NCBI GenBank assembly: GCA_015680685.1
Contig: MNCI01022218.1
Coordinates: 289,287-353,286, forward strand
DNA from: Gnetum montanum
Taxonomy: Eukaryota > Streptophyta > Gnetopsida > Gnetales > Gnetaceae
Length of the DNA stretch: 64,000 nt
Direction of reading: 5' to 3'
The notes beneath the pieces are model-generated. The model worked only from the letters and a program-made list of their open reading frames with translations. It ran no database searches and was not told where the DNA came from. How positions within the stretch are numbered: the stretch's first letter is position 1; each line of letters opens with the position of its first letter. Of this stretch, positions 1 to 11,189 are shown piece by piece. The position numbers and the translations under genes were made by a program.

Positions 1-500
1 CCAAGCATATTAGGTCTCATCACTAATGTTGGATTACCTTTACCATGAGCATAGTAGCATGTTTCTTTATTAACCTCTTAGTTTTCTTGATAATTATAAT
101 GTGAATTTTCTTTGCTATTCTTACCCTCATTAGAATTGTGACTTCATCAATGGTTGATACTTTTAGAACACAAGTTCCAAAATGGGTGGTAACATTAAAT
201 TTATGAAGAAAAGAGATTCCTAGTATTGCATCTATATCTCCTAATTTAAATTCAAAAAATTCATCAAAAAAGAAAATTCTTGAAATGAAAAGTTGATTTC
301 ACAATACCTAGCATGCTTACTCATAGTCATTCCATCTACAAATTTAACTTTAATAACTTTCTTTAAAGGTAAGATTAGGTGTATCATTTTAACTAAACTT
401 GGTGAAATAAAATTCACCTTGACTTTCTTATCCTTGATTAACCTTTTCAAAATAAGGAAAATTTAAATTTTCATAAGCTTGACTTAGTTGATGTTGAAAT
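1..500 (-). pseudogene. Ty3/gypsy aspartic protease remnant
   Basis: Read on the minus strand, an open stretch of 69 codons (241-450) and its continuation to position 1 resemble the retropepsin of Ty3/gypsy elements. A substrate-groove segment (VDGMTMSKHARY, near 300-340) is followed after about 35 residues by an ILG-type block (GDIDAILGISFL, near 205-240). This order matches the second half of gypsy proteases. The catalytic DSG of the first half is not readable. The upstream gag remnant (560-1250) has the same orientation, so the two are one element running off the left edge of the window. The frame has stops and is not functional. The lineage is uncertain; the groove motif suggests a chromovirus-like protease. 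Confidence 0.5.
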
Positions 501-559
501 TTTATTCATTATGGTTGTAGTAGTTGATTAGCCTTTTTCTTTGGTCATAGTACTATTTG

Positions 560-1250
560 GTTTCTAATTCTTATTTTGATTTATTTAAATTATTTCTCAT
601 TATTTTGGGAAGCCTCACTTAACTTGGTTTTCACTGTAAGCAAAACAATCACTTTAGTTTCTCTTACTTGATGTCTCTTTTACAATTACTTGTAGTAGGA
701 TTGCATTCTTCATTTGGTTTAACTCTTCATAAATATTAGCAATTTTGTAGGATTCATGCACCATTTGTAAGTTATGATCATGTATTTGCAAGCATAATTG
801 GGCTAGTAGATATCTAATGAATTTAGTGGCCAACTTGCTTTCATTTTGATGGCATACATACCTTGATAGTTTGTAAGAGCTTTTGTAGTAATCTTCTACT
901 AATCATCAACCCAACCTTAGTAAGTTGAATTACATCTTATGCTCCTTAAGAAAGAAATTTGGTACAAATTTTTTTCTCACAATCTTGGTAAAAACTATGT
1001 AAGTTTGTGATCAATGCTTGAGCCTTTAGTGCATTTTACGATGTCACAATGATCCTCTTAAATACAAAGAGATAACTTTGAGGCATTTTTAGCTTAATAG
1101 GTTTAACCTGTCACAGTAGTTCTTTATGATTTTGAGCTAGTCCTTTACTTTAGTGCTAGATCTTAGGGCTCCATCATAGTGATCTAGTTTTACCTTTTTA
1201 ACATTTACTTGGGTTAATGATTTTCTAGGTGAGATTGGTCAATTCCAATA
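560..1250 (-). pseudogene. Ty3/gypsy gag (capsid) remnant
   Basis: The minus strand encodes pieces of a Retrotrans_gag-like capsid in the expected order. A KVKLDHYDGA segment near 1180-1215 looks like the capsid start. A KLATKFIRYLLAQL block near 795-845 matches the ARF..GL..IQ..L helix. A VHESYKIANIYEELNQ block near 715-765 matches the terminal V.EA...A...EE helix. Stops interrupt every segment. Together with the protease remnant at 1-500 this is the 5' coding half of a dead minus-strand element. No zinc knuckle could be read between the two. Confidence 0.5.
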
Positions 1251-3089
1251 GTTCTCTCCCTCTAGTCTAGATCTTGGCCTTTAAAATGGACTCTTATTTT
1301 CTTGATGTTTTATTGTTGGGGATTGGTATTGATGATGGTCTTAGGGTTGATGTTGGTTATAGTTATGAAATTAGAATAAATGGTCTATCAACTATTAGAT
1401 GGAATTTGTAAAAGAATCCATATTTACTTACTTCTTTGACCATTTACCTTTAAAATTAATAGACAAAATTTTAATATTCTTTGACATATCTTACATATAC
1501 TTTTCGAATCCTTGGTTTCTGTCATGGATCTCATGTTGGGCACTCTTGATCTCATTGATCTATTGATCAAGGATATTCATTTAATTATTAACATAGAACC
1601 CCATGATTTAACAATTTACTCTTTGGATTTTCGACATGGGTATGTAGAGAAGACAAGGAAAAAAAATTATCCCAATGATTCCTTTTGTTAGGGTCATAGA
1701 TGGTTAGATAGTTCCTTAAAAGAGTTGGAATAACTAGCAACAAATTTTTTCCCATATAATTAGTAAAATTTTTTATCTTAATTGGATTCAAAAGGCCAAG
1801 ATTAGGTAGAAATCATTCCCTAGTTATTAAAATCCATCTCAACTTTGATGTATAAGCCTAATTTAAATTTTCAATATCTTTAGGATGAGCATTGGTACAG
1901 ATTTAAAGACTAATTTATGAAGTCATATATGCTAAATGTAACCATACCATTATATCTTTAAGGTTAAAATCTTATGGAAACAACTACTTGTTCATCTAAA
2001 AAGGCTTTTGGGATCAAAAGTTATGGCAATTTTAAGTCTCTAAAAATTGTATGAATTTCAAGAGTTCCTAAGAGCTTTCCAAGAGTTCATCCATCTCAAT
2101 AGTACTTTAAGACTAGTGTGCTCCATTATGAAAATTTTATGTTATCATGTATCAAGAAGCTAGTCTGAATTAATTAGTAAAATTTGATCAAGACTAAACA
2201 TTTAAATTTGAATTTCAAATTTTCCTACCTAGGGACCATCAGTGCCCATGGTGTCTACTAACTACAATACTCCCTACCACTACAAAACTCAATGGTATGA
2301 GGTTTTCACAACCTAGAAATTTGCAAAGGTTTAGTTATTTAATTTAATGCATATGATTAATTCTCTAATATTGTTAGATGCATTTGAATAGGTTAGCTCT
2401 AATTTTCTTGGTTAAATCATAGGATAATATTACTATTGTTACTATTATTACTACTACTACTGTTCTTGTTGTTAAGTGAATGAAAGCTACCTACTAGTGT
2501 ATTTTGTTAAAGTTTTGTATCCTTTGTTTAAGTGCTATTGGAGCTTAGTTATAGATCTTCTAAATACTTTATGATTAAATGTTGAAATGCAATTACCCTT
2601 GGAAGTTTTTCTTTTTGTCAATTATCATACCTTTACAAATACTTGGTTATGCATATTTTATTATTTATGCACATTCAATCTTTATTATGCACATTTATTC
2701 TTTATTATGTATATTTAGTTATGCATATTTTATTGTTATTATTTATATGTGATTATATAATAATCTATTCATGGAGTAATTTTGGACCATAACCCTACCT
2801 AGATCATATCCCTTGGTACTTTTTATCATTAAACTAGAATTTAAAATTAAATATTACATAAATCAATGTTATCTAAAAAATACTTTAGATGAAATTCTAC
2901 CTAGAGTCTAATCTTATATATGTGTTTGAGACATTCAAAAAGGTTGGTTTTGATACTTGGTTCACTAGAATTTGAGTTATAGTTCTCAAGATATTATATT
3001 TTTAGTTTGCTAAAAATACCATAAAAGTTTCAATATTTGAACTATGAGACTATGATAATTAATGCTTAGATATGAATTTAGTATACATT
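1251..3089. other. Unassigned AT-rich sequence
   Basis: No convincing reading frame, LTR pair or RNA gene is visible here. It holds a (TTA/CTA)n microsatellite (2426-2473) and an AT-rich stretch with repeated TTATTATGCACATTT-like phrases (about 2640-2750). A 67-codon minus-strand frame at 1588-1791 has no recognisable motif. Confidence 0.6.
2426..2473. repeat. TTA/CTA trinucleotide microsatellite
   Basis: An imperfect run of TTA, CTA and GTT triplets (tactattgttactattatt and onward), directly visible in the sequence. Confidence 0.8.
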
Positions 3090-3092
3090 TGG

Positions 3093-3690
3093 GTAGAGCA
3101 CTTGAACTACCTATAGGTGAATGGCCAAGCAAAGGCCATAAACAATGTCATCATCAATCTTCTAAAGAAGATGCTTTGTAGTAGCAAATGGTGATGACAA
3201 GAGCAACTAATCTACACACTTTGATCCTACTACATGGCACAAAGAATTGCAATAGGTAAGACATAATACAACTTGGTTTATGGATCTAAAGCCATTTTGC
3301 CTCTTAAATTGAAGGTCCCACCACTCCATGTAATCCTCTCAAGCTTCATCGATGAGGCTCAAAACGATGAGTTGAGAACCATAAACCTCGACTCATTAGA
3401 GGAGGAGCACATGCAAACACTTGATCAAATTGAGCAGAATGAACAAATGCAATGACAAAAGCACCACCATAATCAGCACTAGTGCCAGATCAAGGAGGGG
3501 AACTTAGTCCTCAAGGTCATTCATGATCCCAAGGATAAATTCTTAGTCAACTAGGAAGGGCCTTTCTTGGTCATCAATGCATATGGCAACGAAGCATTAA
3601 AACTTGTTGATCATGATGGAAATGAATTTGGCAATCTACTAAACTACTTGTACTTGAAGCCATACTACACCTAGTATGCAATGTCGCATC
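3093..3690 (+). pseudogene. Tat/Ogre-type integrase, C-terminal remnant
   Basis: This is the C-terminal end of a Ty3/gypsy integrase of the Ogre/Tat type. Reading across several stops shows, in order, a NGQAKAINNVIINLLKKM block (after the DDE core), a LVYGSKAILPLKL block inside the 60-codon open stretch 3273-3455, and a C-terminal block with EGNLVLKVI, EGPFLVINAYGNEALKLVD and LLNYLYLKPYY. This order is characteristic of the tail of Tat polyproteins. It is followed by a 69-bp tandem array (3720-4200) and a purine-rich tract (4301-4318), the usual 3' layout of Tat/Ogre elements. The catalytic core lies upstream and was not recognised. Several in-frame stops make it a pseudogene. Confidence 0.7.
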
Positions 3691-3719
3691 AATGATAAAG
3701 CAAGGTAAGCAAGAGTTTT

Positions 3720-4200
3720 CTATGACTATAAACTAGCATAGATCATCCTTAGGCCGTGATACTAAAACTGGCATCTACAGAGAGTCTACTATGACTATAA
3801 ACTAGCATAGATCATCCTTAGGCCATGATGCTATAACTAGCATCCACAAAGAGTCTACTATGAGTATAAACTAGCATAGATCATCCTTGGGTCATGATGC
3901 TAAAATTAGTATCCATAGAGAGTCTACTATGATTATAAACTAGCACAGAGAGTCCACTATGAATATAAACTAGCATAGAGAGTCTACTATGACTATAAAC
4001 TACCACAAATCGTCCTTGGATAGTGATGCAAAAACTAGCACCAACAGCTTTCACTCACCATGATGATTAAACTAGCACAACTTGTCCTTGTGTCATAATG
4101 TTAAATTGGCACAACATCCACCGTCTACTATGATGTTAAAATAACACACAACAATTTTTTAGGACTATAAAGTAGCACATCATGATCTACTAGGATCTTA
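3720..4200 (+). repeat. 69-bp tandem array downstream of Tat integrase
   Basis: Units beginning CTATGACTATAAACTAGCA start at 3720, 3789, 3858, 3927, 3957, 3987, about 4057 and about 4128. The regular period is 69-71 bp, with two shortened 30-bp units in the middle. Later units are more diverged. Tandem repeats between integrase and 3' LTR are known in Tat/Ogre elements, and the position just after the integrase tail fits. Confidence 0.9.
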
Positions 4201-5752
4201 AACTAGGTCTGTAGTTCAACATGCATAGCTCAACACACACAGTTCTATGGAAGAGCAAGTTTGAATACTTCCAATCCTTCATCATCTACCCACACCTTAT
4301 GGGTGGGGTGGGGAAAGGTTCTATAGTTCCAAAATGGAGTTCATGTCTTCAAGAAAGAGGCCTCTAGAAAATTTGTAGTGTTACTACCCTTGGCATTTTG
4401 TTGATCCTCTAGAAATGCCTTCAAGCATTTTGCTAACCTTCCGTAGCTCCTACCATGGTCGCTAGTAGTATTAGGCCTAGGCTACACCAATAGCATTGTT
4501 GGCCTTGGTTATTTCATTATTGGTTGGAGATCTCATAGTCAACACAACCCTTTGGAGTAGTGGTAGCATTAGAACCCCAGTCATCATGCCTACTCTGTAG
4601 AGCTCTTGCCATTGCTCAAGTACTTGTCTCTTGTGTGGCTATGGAGGTTTTGCAAATCTCTCACTCTAGCACCTACACTGGTTTTCTTACACTAGCGTTG
4701 CAAGTTCTTACAACTAGTTCAACACTTCTAGCACTTGAAGCATCCTCAGATCTAGCAATTTACTCTTACCTCATGTTGTATGGTTGTTTTGCATGGTTTC
4801 TCTAAGTCATGTTTGCAGGATGAAGCCTTAGAGGAAGTCATGTAGAGATGCATCTCATCGTAGTGGCATGATGTCACATTGCTCTGATGTGCATGATTGG
4901 GCTAGCTAAACTATTTAAGAGTGCATATCCCTATTACCCTGCTTTAACCTACTCACACTTCCCCTTTCACCTTGCATTTTCCTGCTTCTCTCTACATCAC
5001 TAAGTTTGCAATCCTTCTGATGCACATGGCACCCTCTTTGCATCAACCATGAAATCCATAGCAGATGTAACATAACTCATCCTATGAGAAGCTTCTGTAG
5101 GCTATTTAAAGCCCAAGTGGATGTAATGCAACTCATCCCAAGGAGGAAACACCTATTCTATAGATGCAACATGGTTGCATTAAAAAAAAGCCCATTAGGT
5201 GGCATGCAGCCTACTTGATGAAAATCATCCTACAGCTAGCATCTCATAATGCATAGACCCAAAATTAGGTTCACCTTATAGCTAAGAAGAATAAGAGCAA
5301 AGAGAATAGGGGAAAAACATGCCCCCAAGAACAATTAGCAAAGCTATAATTTTGCAACCAATCCAACCCTAAAATTGCATTGACCTTCTCATAAGCACTT
5401 CAACAAGAGGTCCAAATTTAGGGGTAAGCCATCTTGGTGCCATTGGTGTTAACTCCTTCACAAGCACTCCAATGTGGAATCATCATTTCACAACAAACCA
5501 ACCTAGTGCCGCATCTTGCAACCACATACATAGTTTGCATTTCATCCCCTTGTTATCCCTTAGTACAACTCCTTAACATGCCCCCTATCATCCTTTACCT
5601 CAAACATACCATTACCCTTCGAACTCTTGAGCATGATGAAGTGATATCTGGTCGAGCACTAATGAGCAATGTTGGTGCTGGGCTTACTGTGGTGTTTTTC
5701 TTTCATTATTGATGTCTCTTGGGCCATTCCTCTAGATGTCAACAAAGAGGAG

Positions 5753-6330
5753 CCAATGAAACACCACCAAATTTGGAGCTCCCAGGACTCAACTAAAATT
5801 TAGCAAAATTTGTCTAAGTGTTAAGGTTATCCTCCCTCTATTGGGGCTATGCTCCAAAGTGTAGTCAAGCATAGTTAGCATTGATAGTCTAGATTTGCAA
5901 AATTTTTTGAAGTTTCAATAGTAGCTACGAATTTTTCTAAGTGTCCTAACTATGCTCTCCCCCTTATGCTACACTCCAAAGCATAGCTAGCATGGTTAGC
6001 CTTGGAATTTATTTTTTTGCAAAATTTCCCTAAGTATCAGGCCAAGGGCTATTAAGCATATATGGGATGGATGAAATGGTTTGGTAGATTTTCTAACTTC
6101 TAGTGCTATGCTTCCTACTATGCTCCAAATCATAGCTAGCATAGTTTACATGCAAGCATTAATTTTGAAAAAAAATTTCTAAGTGTTCAGGCTATGCTCT
6201 CCCTACTAGGACTACCTCCAAAGCATAGTTAGCATACCCAGTGCTAAACTTCACTTTTTTTGCAAGGTTTTCCTAACTCCTTAAGCTACACTCTAGAGTG
6301 TAGCTAGAGTAGCCATGTAGAAATACCTAC
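5753..6330 (+). repeat. Degenerate GCTATGCTCcAAAGcATAGCTAGC array, copy 1
   Basis: Two phrases alternate roughly every 90-150 bp: GCAAAATTTgtCTAAGTGT (near 5811, 5929, 6022, 6167, 6262) and a self-complementary phrase such as ATGCTACACTCCAAAGCATAG (near 5844, 5968, 6118, 6217, 6285). The block starts with GAAACACCACCAAATT, as does a second copy at 55256. It lies inside the probable Tat LTR. Confidence 0.75.
6285..6304. repeat. Perfect 20-bp palindrome
   Basis: GCTACACTCTAGAGTGTAGC is identical to its reverse complement. It is the best preserved centre of the self-complementary phrases in the surrounding array. Confidence 0.9.
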
Positions 6331-7510
6331 AAAAGCTTCTCAAGCTTAGCATCAACTTTCATCTTAGCTCCAACATTCCTTTGGCAAGAAATATTAGCAA
6401 GTTTTGCTTCATTGGCATCCCTCATTTGTTCCTAAATTGTACCTACACTCGACATCACTTAGGAGAGTGGGTAGCATTTTCTTAGAGCATAGTCTCTCCA
6501 AATTGCACTTCTGTGCATTATTTTTAGTTACATTAAGGTCTGTTTAGCACTCACACATGCAGTCTCAGCAATGTAGTCATAGTCTGGTAGTTTCACAAGG
6601 TTCATTAGAGCACACTAGCAGAACACCATGTTACTTCAATGGAAGCATAGCTAGGGTTAGCATAGTTCCAACTACCCCTCTGCCATGTGGCAGCTAATTC
6701 ATGATTCATGCTAATCCTAGTCCTATAGATACCCCAGTGATTTATGTTTTAGGGGTTGGAATTTTAAAACATTCAAGTAACAAACTTACTTTCTCAAAAC
6801 CCTAGCACTCGAGCACACTTAGCACCTTGGCAAACTTCATGACCCCAATGGATAACATTGGACATTTCCCTGCACACTACACACCATTGCAGCCCATAGA
6901 ACACCATGGCAATCAACCTAGAAGGCCCAGACTTCACAATGGATGTTAGTATTCATAGCCAAACACCTTGAGACTATGACTACACTAACTATTGTACTTT
7001 TTTGTACATTTCATACCTCCTCACATTTTCTTTATAGTTGACTATGCTCCTCCTCATTTGGGGTGGTTCCGTCTTCTCTTTAGCTCACATTTTATGCATG
7101 TTTCAAATTTTTTGTGCATTCTTGACATTTTTCTTTCATTTTTCACTATTCACACATTTATTTGCACATTTGCATCTTCTTTTTCATGCTTAAAAATTTG
7201 ACTACACTCACCTTCGTGAGCATCGTGGACACTGCATAAGCACCCTAAAACATGTTTTGTCATAAGACTTGTAAGTCCCAGTTTGATTAATAAGACCATG
7301 GTAAGCATCCTTCGTCCATTTTTCAGTAGTCACTCACATAGGAGTAGGGTCAAGACTGTGCAACTATGGACCTCTTGATGTCCTGTTCCAGCCTCCAACA
7401 TTTTTGGTCACTACAACCATAATCATGGATGATGCCACCACCAAGATAGAAACATCCATATCAACAACCAGACTCTTATGGATAATATGTCCATTATTTG
7501 ATTTCTCTAG

Positions 7511-8459
7511 TGATGAGACACGATATGCACAAGCCTACAATATCACGTACGCGATATCGCGTTGTCCCCTGCGATATCTCGTATGCGATATCACGGTCCG
7601 TCGCCAAATCTATAAATAAGAGGTGGCACTCCCCTCATTTCCATATAGAGGTTAGAAGTAGCGAAGCTCTGGTGGATTGATCACCCCAGAGATAGAATAT
7701 TTTCCATGTGCCCGCAGTAGGAGTCCCCCAAGTGAACGGTTCTTCATTCGAGCAGCTTTCTACTTGAACGCAAGTTGTGTACGGCAATAAAGATGAGCTT
7801 TGTGGATAAACCTTGTAGTACATGGATAGGTTTATTTAATGTTATTTATTACTTTCCTAGTAGCACGACATGAGTACGACTTGGTTACGAGCATTGATGA
7901 ATGTGTATGGCTAACCAAGGAATCGGCTACTCATCGTGATTAGATTCTCTCACCCTTATCTCCTAGAACGTGGGACGAGTAAGACTTGATTACGAGCATC
8001 TGCGGATGTGTACGGCTAGTCAAGGAATTGGCTGCTCATCACACTTAGGCTAGTTAGGTGCCTCAATACGACCACTTCGAGCACATGTTATGTGTGGTAA
8101 TCCCAGTAATGATTAGCATTTGGTAGCCATAGTTGCACAGTTCAGGGTGTGTACGGTAAGTGGGAACAGATGCTGACGCTAGTTAATTTAGACTTAGTTC
8201 CTTAGTTAGAGTAGTTAGTTCTCTCAACCCTTTACCCTTTAGCATAGGAGATAAACCTGAAAAGACCAACAAAATCATATACCTCGGACTTACTTAACCA
8301 TACACCGTGACAACAACAAGTAAGTCTAGGAAGACAACAATTAATTAACCCCAAGTGTTCCTTGTGGTGTTTAGGCATTTAGTCTACGGGGTTCGACCGG
8401 ATTGCACGTGCTACGCTTGTTTTGTATGCTTGAGTGTAGGGGTACCTCGCCACTCATCA
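7511..8459 (+). repeat. Element A 5' LTR
   Basis: It matches 13728-14592 over its length, starts TGATGAGACACG and ends CTCATCA immediately before the primer site. It carries a palindromic CGATATC array, then TATAAATA at 7611. A 106-bp internal duplication has copies starting near 7873 and 7979, each containing TTACGAGCAT and TGTGTAcGGCTA. In the stretch I compared, it differs from the 3' LTR at about 7% of sites. The 3' LTR also lacks part of the palindromic array and about 37 bp of the duplication. Confidence 0.95.
7539..7620 (+). promoter_or_regulatory. Element A LTR promoter: palindromic array and TATA box
   Basis: Overlapping self-complementary motifs (GCGATATCGC at 7551-7560, then GCGATATCTCG and GCGATATCAC) lie 20-70 bp upstream of TATAAATA at 7611. 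Dense palindromes followed by a TATA box recur at the matching place in the LTRs of B, C and G with different motif sequences. This is an inferred core promoter. Confidence 0.6.
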
Positions 8460-8460
8460 T

Positions 8461-8478
8461 TGGCACCGTTGTCGGGGA
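8461..8478 (+). other. Element A primer-binding site (tRNA-Asp type)
   Basis: TGGCACCGTTGTCGGGGA begins two bases after the LTR end. It matches the complement of the 3' end of plant tRNA-Asp at 16 of 18 positions; both differences are C-to-T type. A tRNA-Asp primer is known for Athila-like elements. Confidence 0.85.
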
Positions 8479-8600
8479 CTAAGTGTTTGTACGCTAATTA
8501 GAACATTAGGAAATCTTTCACATCATTGTAAGCCTTAACGAACCTTTGGGTTAATTAGTTAAATAAGAACATATATAATAGTGAACAACACACCAATAAA

Positions 8601-10708
8601 ATGGCTTCTTCTCATAAGGTTAACTCACCTAGGAATAACACGGAAGATAGTTAGCAACATACACATAACCTAAACCAGCCATGTCCTAAACAATATAAGA
8701 TAGTTTATACTCATCCCAATGAGTATATTCCTGATTACACTTTTTTCCTCCATCAGGATGAACAGTTGCAGTCGAGAGATTTGTTTGGTAACATAATTTT
8801 ACCACCAGATCGATTTGTTCCTAACATGCTCTTCCGTGCCTTAGCGTAGATTGGCATGAAGGACTTATTCGCTAAATATGTTGCTGGAGAATATGATATA
8901 AGGGATTATCATCCCACCGCTTTGCAACGTATGAGGGATGAAAGGCAGGAGAGCCAACACTCATTGTTGAAGGGTAAGGTCCCCCATGTCCTTAGTGAAA
9001 TAGAAGACAAGGAACCCCTCATAACGGATTTCTTAGGAAATGATGTTCCTCCTCCTCACAATGGTGAAGAGGTTAGGCATTAGATCCTTCGATCAAATGT
9101 ACATGCTACGGGCTCTGATCTCCTTGAACAGCAACTGTTCATAGTAGGAACAACCACTCACACTAAGGACGGGCACTTTGATCGTTATAATGATTGGGGT
9201 CGAAGCAGCCGAAGAGAAGGTAAGAAACATCACCATGGTGATGGATCCCTTTCCTCTTCTCCTTCATCTCACCATTCACACTCTCCTTCCACGTCTGGGC
9301 ACAACCATAGTGAGCACAACGGAGAGGGTAAAAGTAAGGGAGATGAAAGACCTCGACAGGAAGGTCGGGGGTTAGGACAAGGGTAAGAATGTAGGGATAG
9401 TAGGGAACCACCATGAAGACATCATAGACGTCATGATAGAGATGATCATGACGAACCCCTACTCGCAACCCGAAGCATGCTAGACATCATAGAGGTAGTT
9501 ATGATACCCACAAGGCATTTAAAAGATAGTAGGATCAAGCGTTTGGACAATAATAATATCCGACGATTTGAAGGGGGATACAACGTTGATCTTAACATCA
9601 TTTACATGCATTCCACGATGCCTGTGCCTTGTAAAATATAGATAATGAATGACAGAAGCTTAAGTTGTTCCCAAGGACACTCACCAAAGAAGCAGAGAGC
9701 TGGTACCGGTCCTTAGAACTGGAAACCATTAGGAGGTGGAGTAGGATGCTTGAACTGTTCAGAAACAAATATCAAACGTACTCCAGAGTGTCCAATTTGC
9801 GTAAGCAGATCCAAGGCTGGAAACAAGGTGCTTATGAACCCTTGGATGCTGCCATGGCCCGTTACTATACACTGCTACATCGTTGCCCGGGCCATGGGTA
9901 CGCTAAGCGGGATCAACTTCGCCACATCGTGGATGGGCTAAGGAATGAAACGAGAAGAACTCTTGGGACTTACGCCCAAGGGAGACTTTCCCAACTGAGA
10001 GCCCATGAAGTTGAAAGTTTGTTGGAACAAGTAGCGCAAGAAGAGGGTGAGCTACGTAAGAGGGAAAGTGCGGAAGAATACAACCGCGATCCCTCCCTTC
10101 GCAAGAAGGGAGTGAAATTCTGTGATGAGGAGGATGAGTCACCACTCGAAGAGTTGGTGAATCGGAAAACCTTACCGATCCAAAAGTTAACAACCGAGGT
10201 ATCGGCTAAGGTAGACCAAATGTGGGATTCCTTAGACTCAAGAATAGAAATAGTCTTAAAAATCGTAGAAGAGTCTAAGGTAGAACAAAGTAGTGACAGA
10301 GGCAAAACCAAGCGGAGAAACTTAAGCCCTGCACATAACAAGGGTAAGGGGAAAATTCCTATCTCCGATGAAGTTGTGAATTCTGATACAGAAGATGATA
10401 GTGGATGTGAAGTCTGCTACTATGACCATCCTAAGGGATGTTGCCCAATTATCTCACATCTACAAGAGTCTGGGGTGTATGCATTAAATCCAAGACTTAA
10501 TCAACGGCAAACACCCCGAAGGTTACCTTATCCACAAGGTAACCCAAGGCAGTTCCACCAACCCTTAACATATTACCCAAGTGGAATGCCTCGACAGCCT
10601 ATTGGGCAACATCAGCAGTGGAAATACCCACAGTCATGGGGGATGCCACCGCCAACACATCAGTACCCTTATCGGCAACCCAATCCTTATGGTTATTATG
10701 TGAAGTAG
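8601..10708 (+). pseudogene. gag: Element A gag (frameshifted)
   Basis: Gag would form the particle that packages the element RNA. The likely start is the ATG at 8601 (MASSHKVNSPRNN). The first frame runs to about 9580 with stops near 8652, 9081 and 9385 and encodes an acidic and Ser/His-rich leader. A single-base shift near 9600 is needed to enter the long open frame 9665-10708 (347 codons). That frame has the Retrotrans_gag core (ESWYRSLELETIRRW, then LFRNKYQTYSRV and a GLRNETRRTLG helix), a charged coiled-coil-like region, and the motif CEVCYYDHPKGCC about 110 residues before the end. It ends in a Pro/Gln/Tyr-rich tail. B and C encode the same parts. No CCHC zinc knuckle is seen; the Cys motif sits where one would be expected. 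Confidence 0.85.
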
Positions 10709-11189
10709 CCAGTTTCTCTAGGTGACTCTATGGGTCACACTACTCCCCAATGTCACTACCAAGTGCGGAGTACTTCAAGAGGACTCCTTCTCCTTTGGGA
10801 GATATCTCACATTCAGCCCATCCTCTAAATCCACCCGCACCTCTTCCACCTTAGTTCCCATACAACCTGTTCCAACAATGTAGGGGGAATTACCTACCCA
10901 ACTGCAGCAACATAACGCCGCGAGAGCTGTAAATATTCAGCATGTAAAATATCCAAATAGGTGCTAGTTCTGACAACTATACAAAGAAAAGATCCTTCTT
11001 TAGAACTAGGAGCCCAGACAAACTCTCGCAACAACAAGCGGTTGGGAACATGTATAGGCCTCTAACCACTAATGCTTTGAAGAACCCTTCAGTCCAACAA
11101 CTAAGTACACAAACAGTTATGTTGACACATACTGTAACTAACTGGATAAAGGTGGGCCACCTTCCCAGGAAACTATCTGACCCTGGGAA

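Larger units (their letters stand above)
4301..7400 (+). mobile_element. Probable Tat/Ogre-like long LTR with preceding polypurine tract
   Basis: A purine tract (GGGTGGGGTGGGGAAAGG, 4301-4318) follows the integrase remnant and tandem array, where a polypurine tract should be. The next 3.1 kb has no coding sequence. It contains a degenerate palindromic repeat array (5753-6330) that recurs at 55256-55835, and a long pyrimidine-rich stretch (6985-7200). At 7391-7400 it ends CCTCCAACA and is followed by TTTGGTCACTACAAC, which could be a decayed primer-binding site. Tat/Ogre LTRs are often several kb long, so this reading is consistent. No second full LTR copy exists in the window to confirm the ends. 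Small open stretches inside (4560-4805, 5434-5712) carry no recognisable motif. Confidence 0.4.

Noticed and set aside
3720-4200. CRISPR-like array
   Set aside because: Units are contiguous with no unique spacers, and the context is a plant retrotransposon.
4560-5712. 81- and 92-codon plus-strand frames
   Set aside because: Inside a probable LTR, rich in short hydrophobic residues, without any family motif or conservation in the second array copy.
7635-7823. 62-codon minus-strand frame in LTR A
   Set aside because: It lies in an LTR, antisense to its transcription, and is not open in the 3' LTR copy.
9163-10341. Minus-strand frames of 96-123 codons opposite gag of element A
   Set aside because: They lie antisense to a convincing gag domain and carry no motif of their own.
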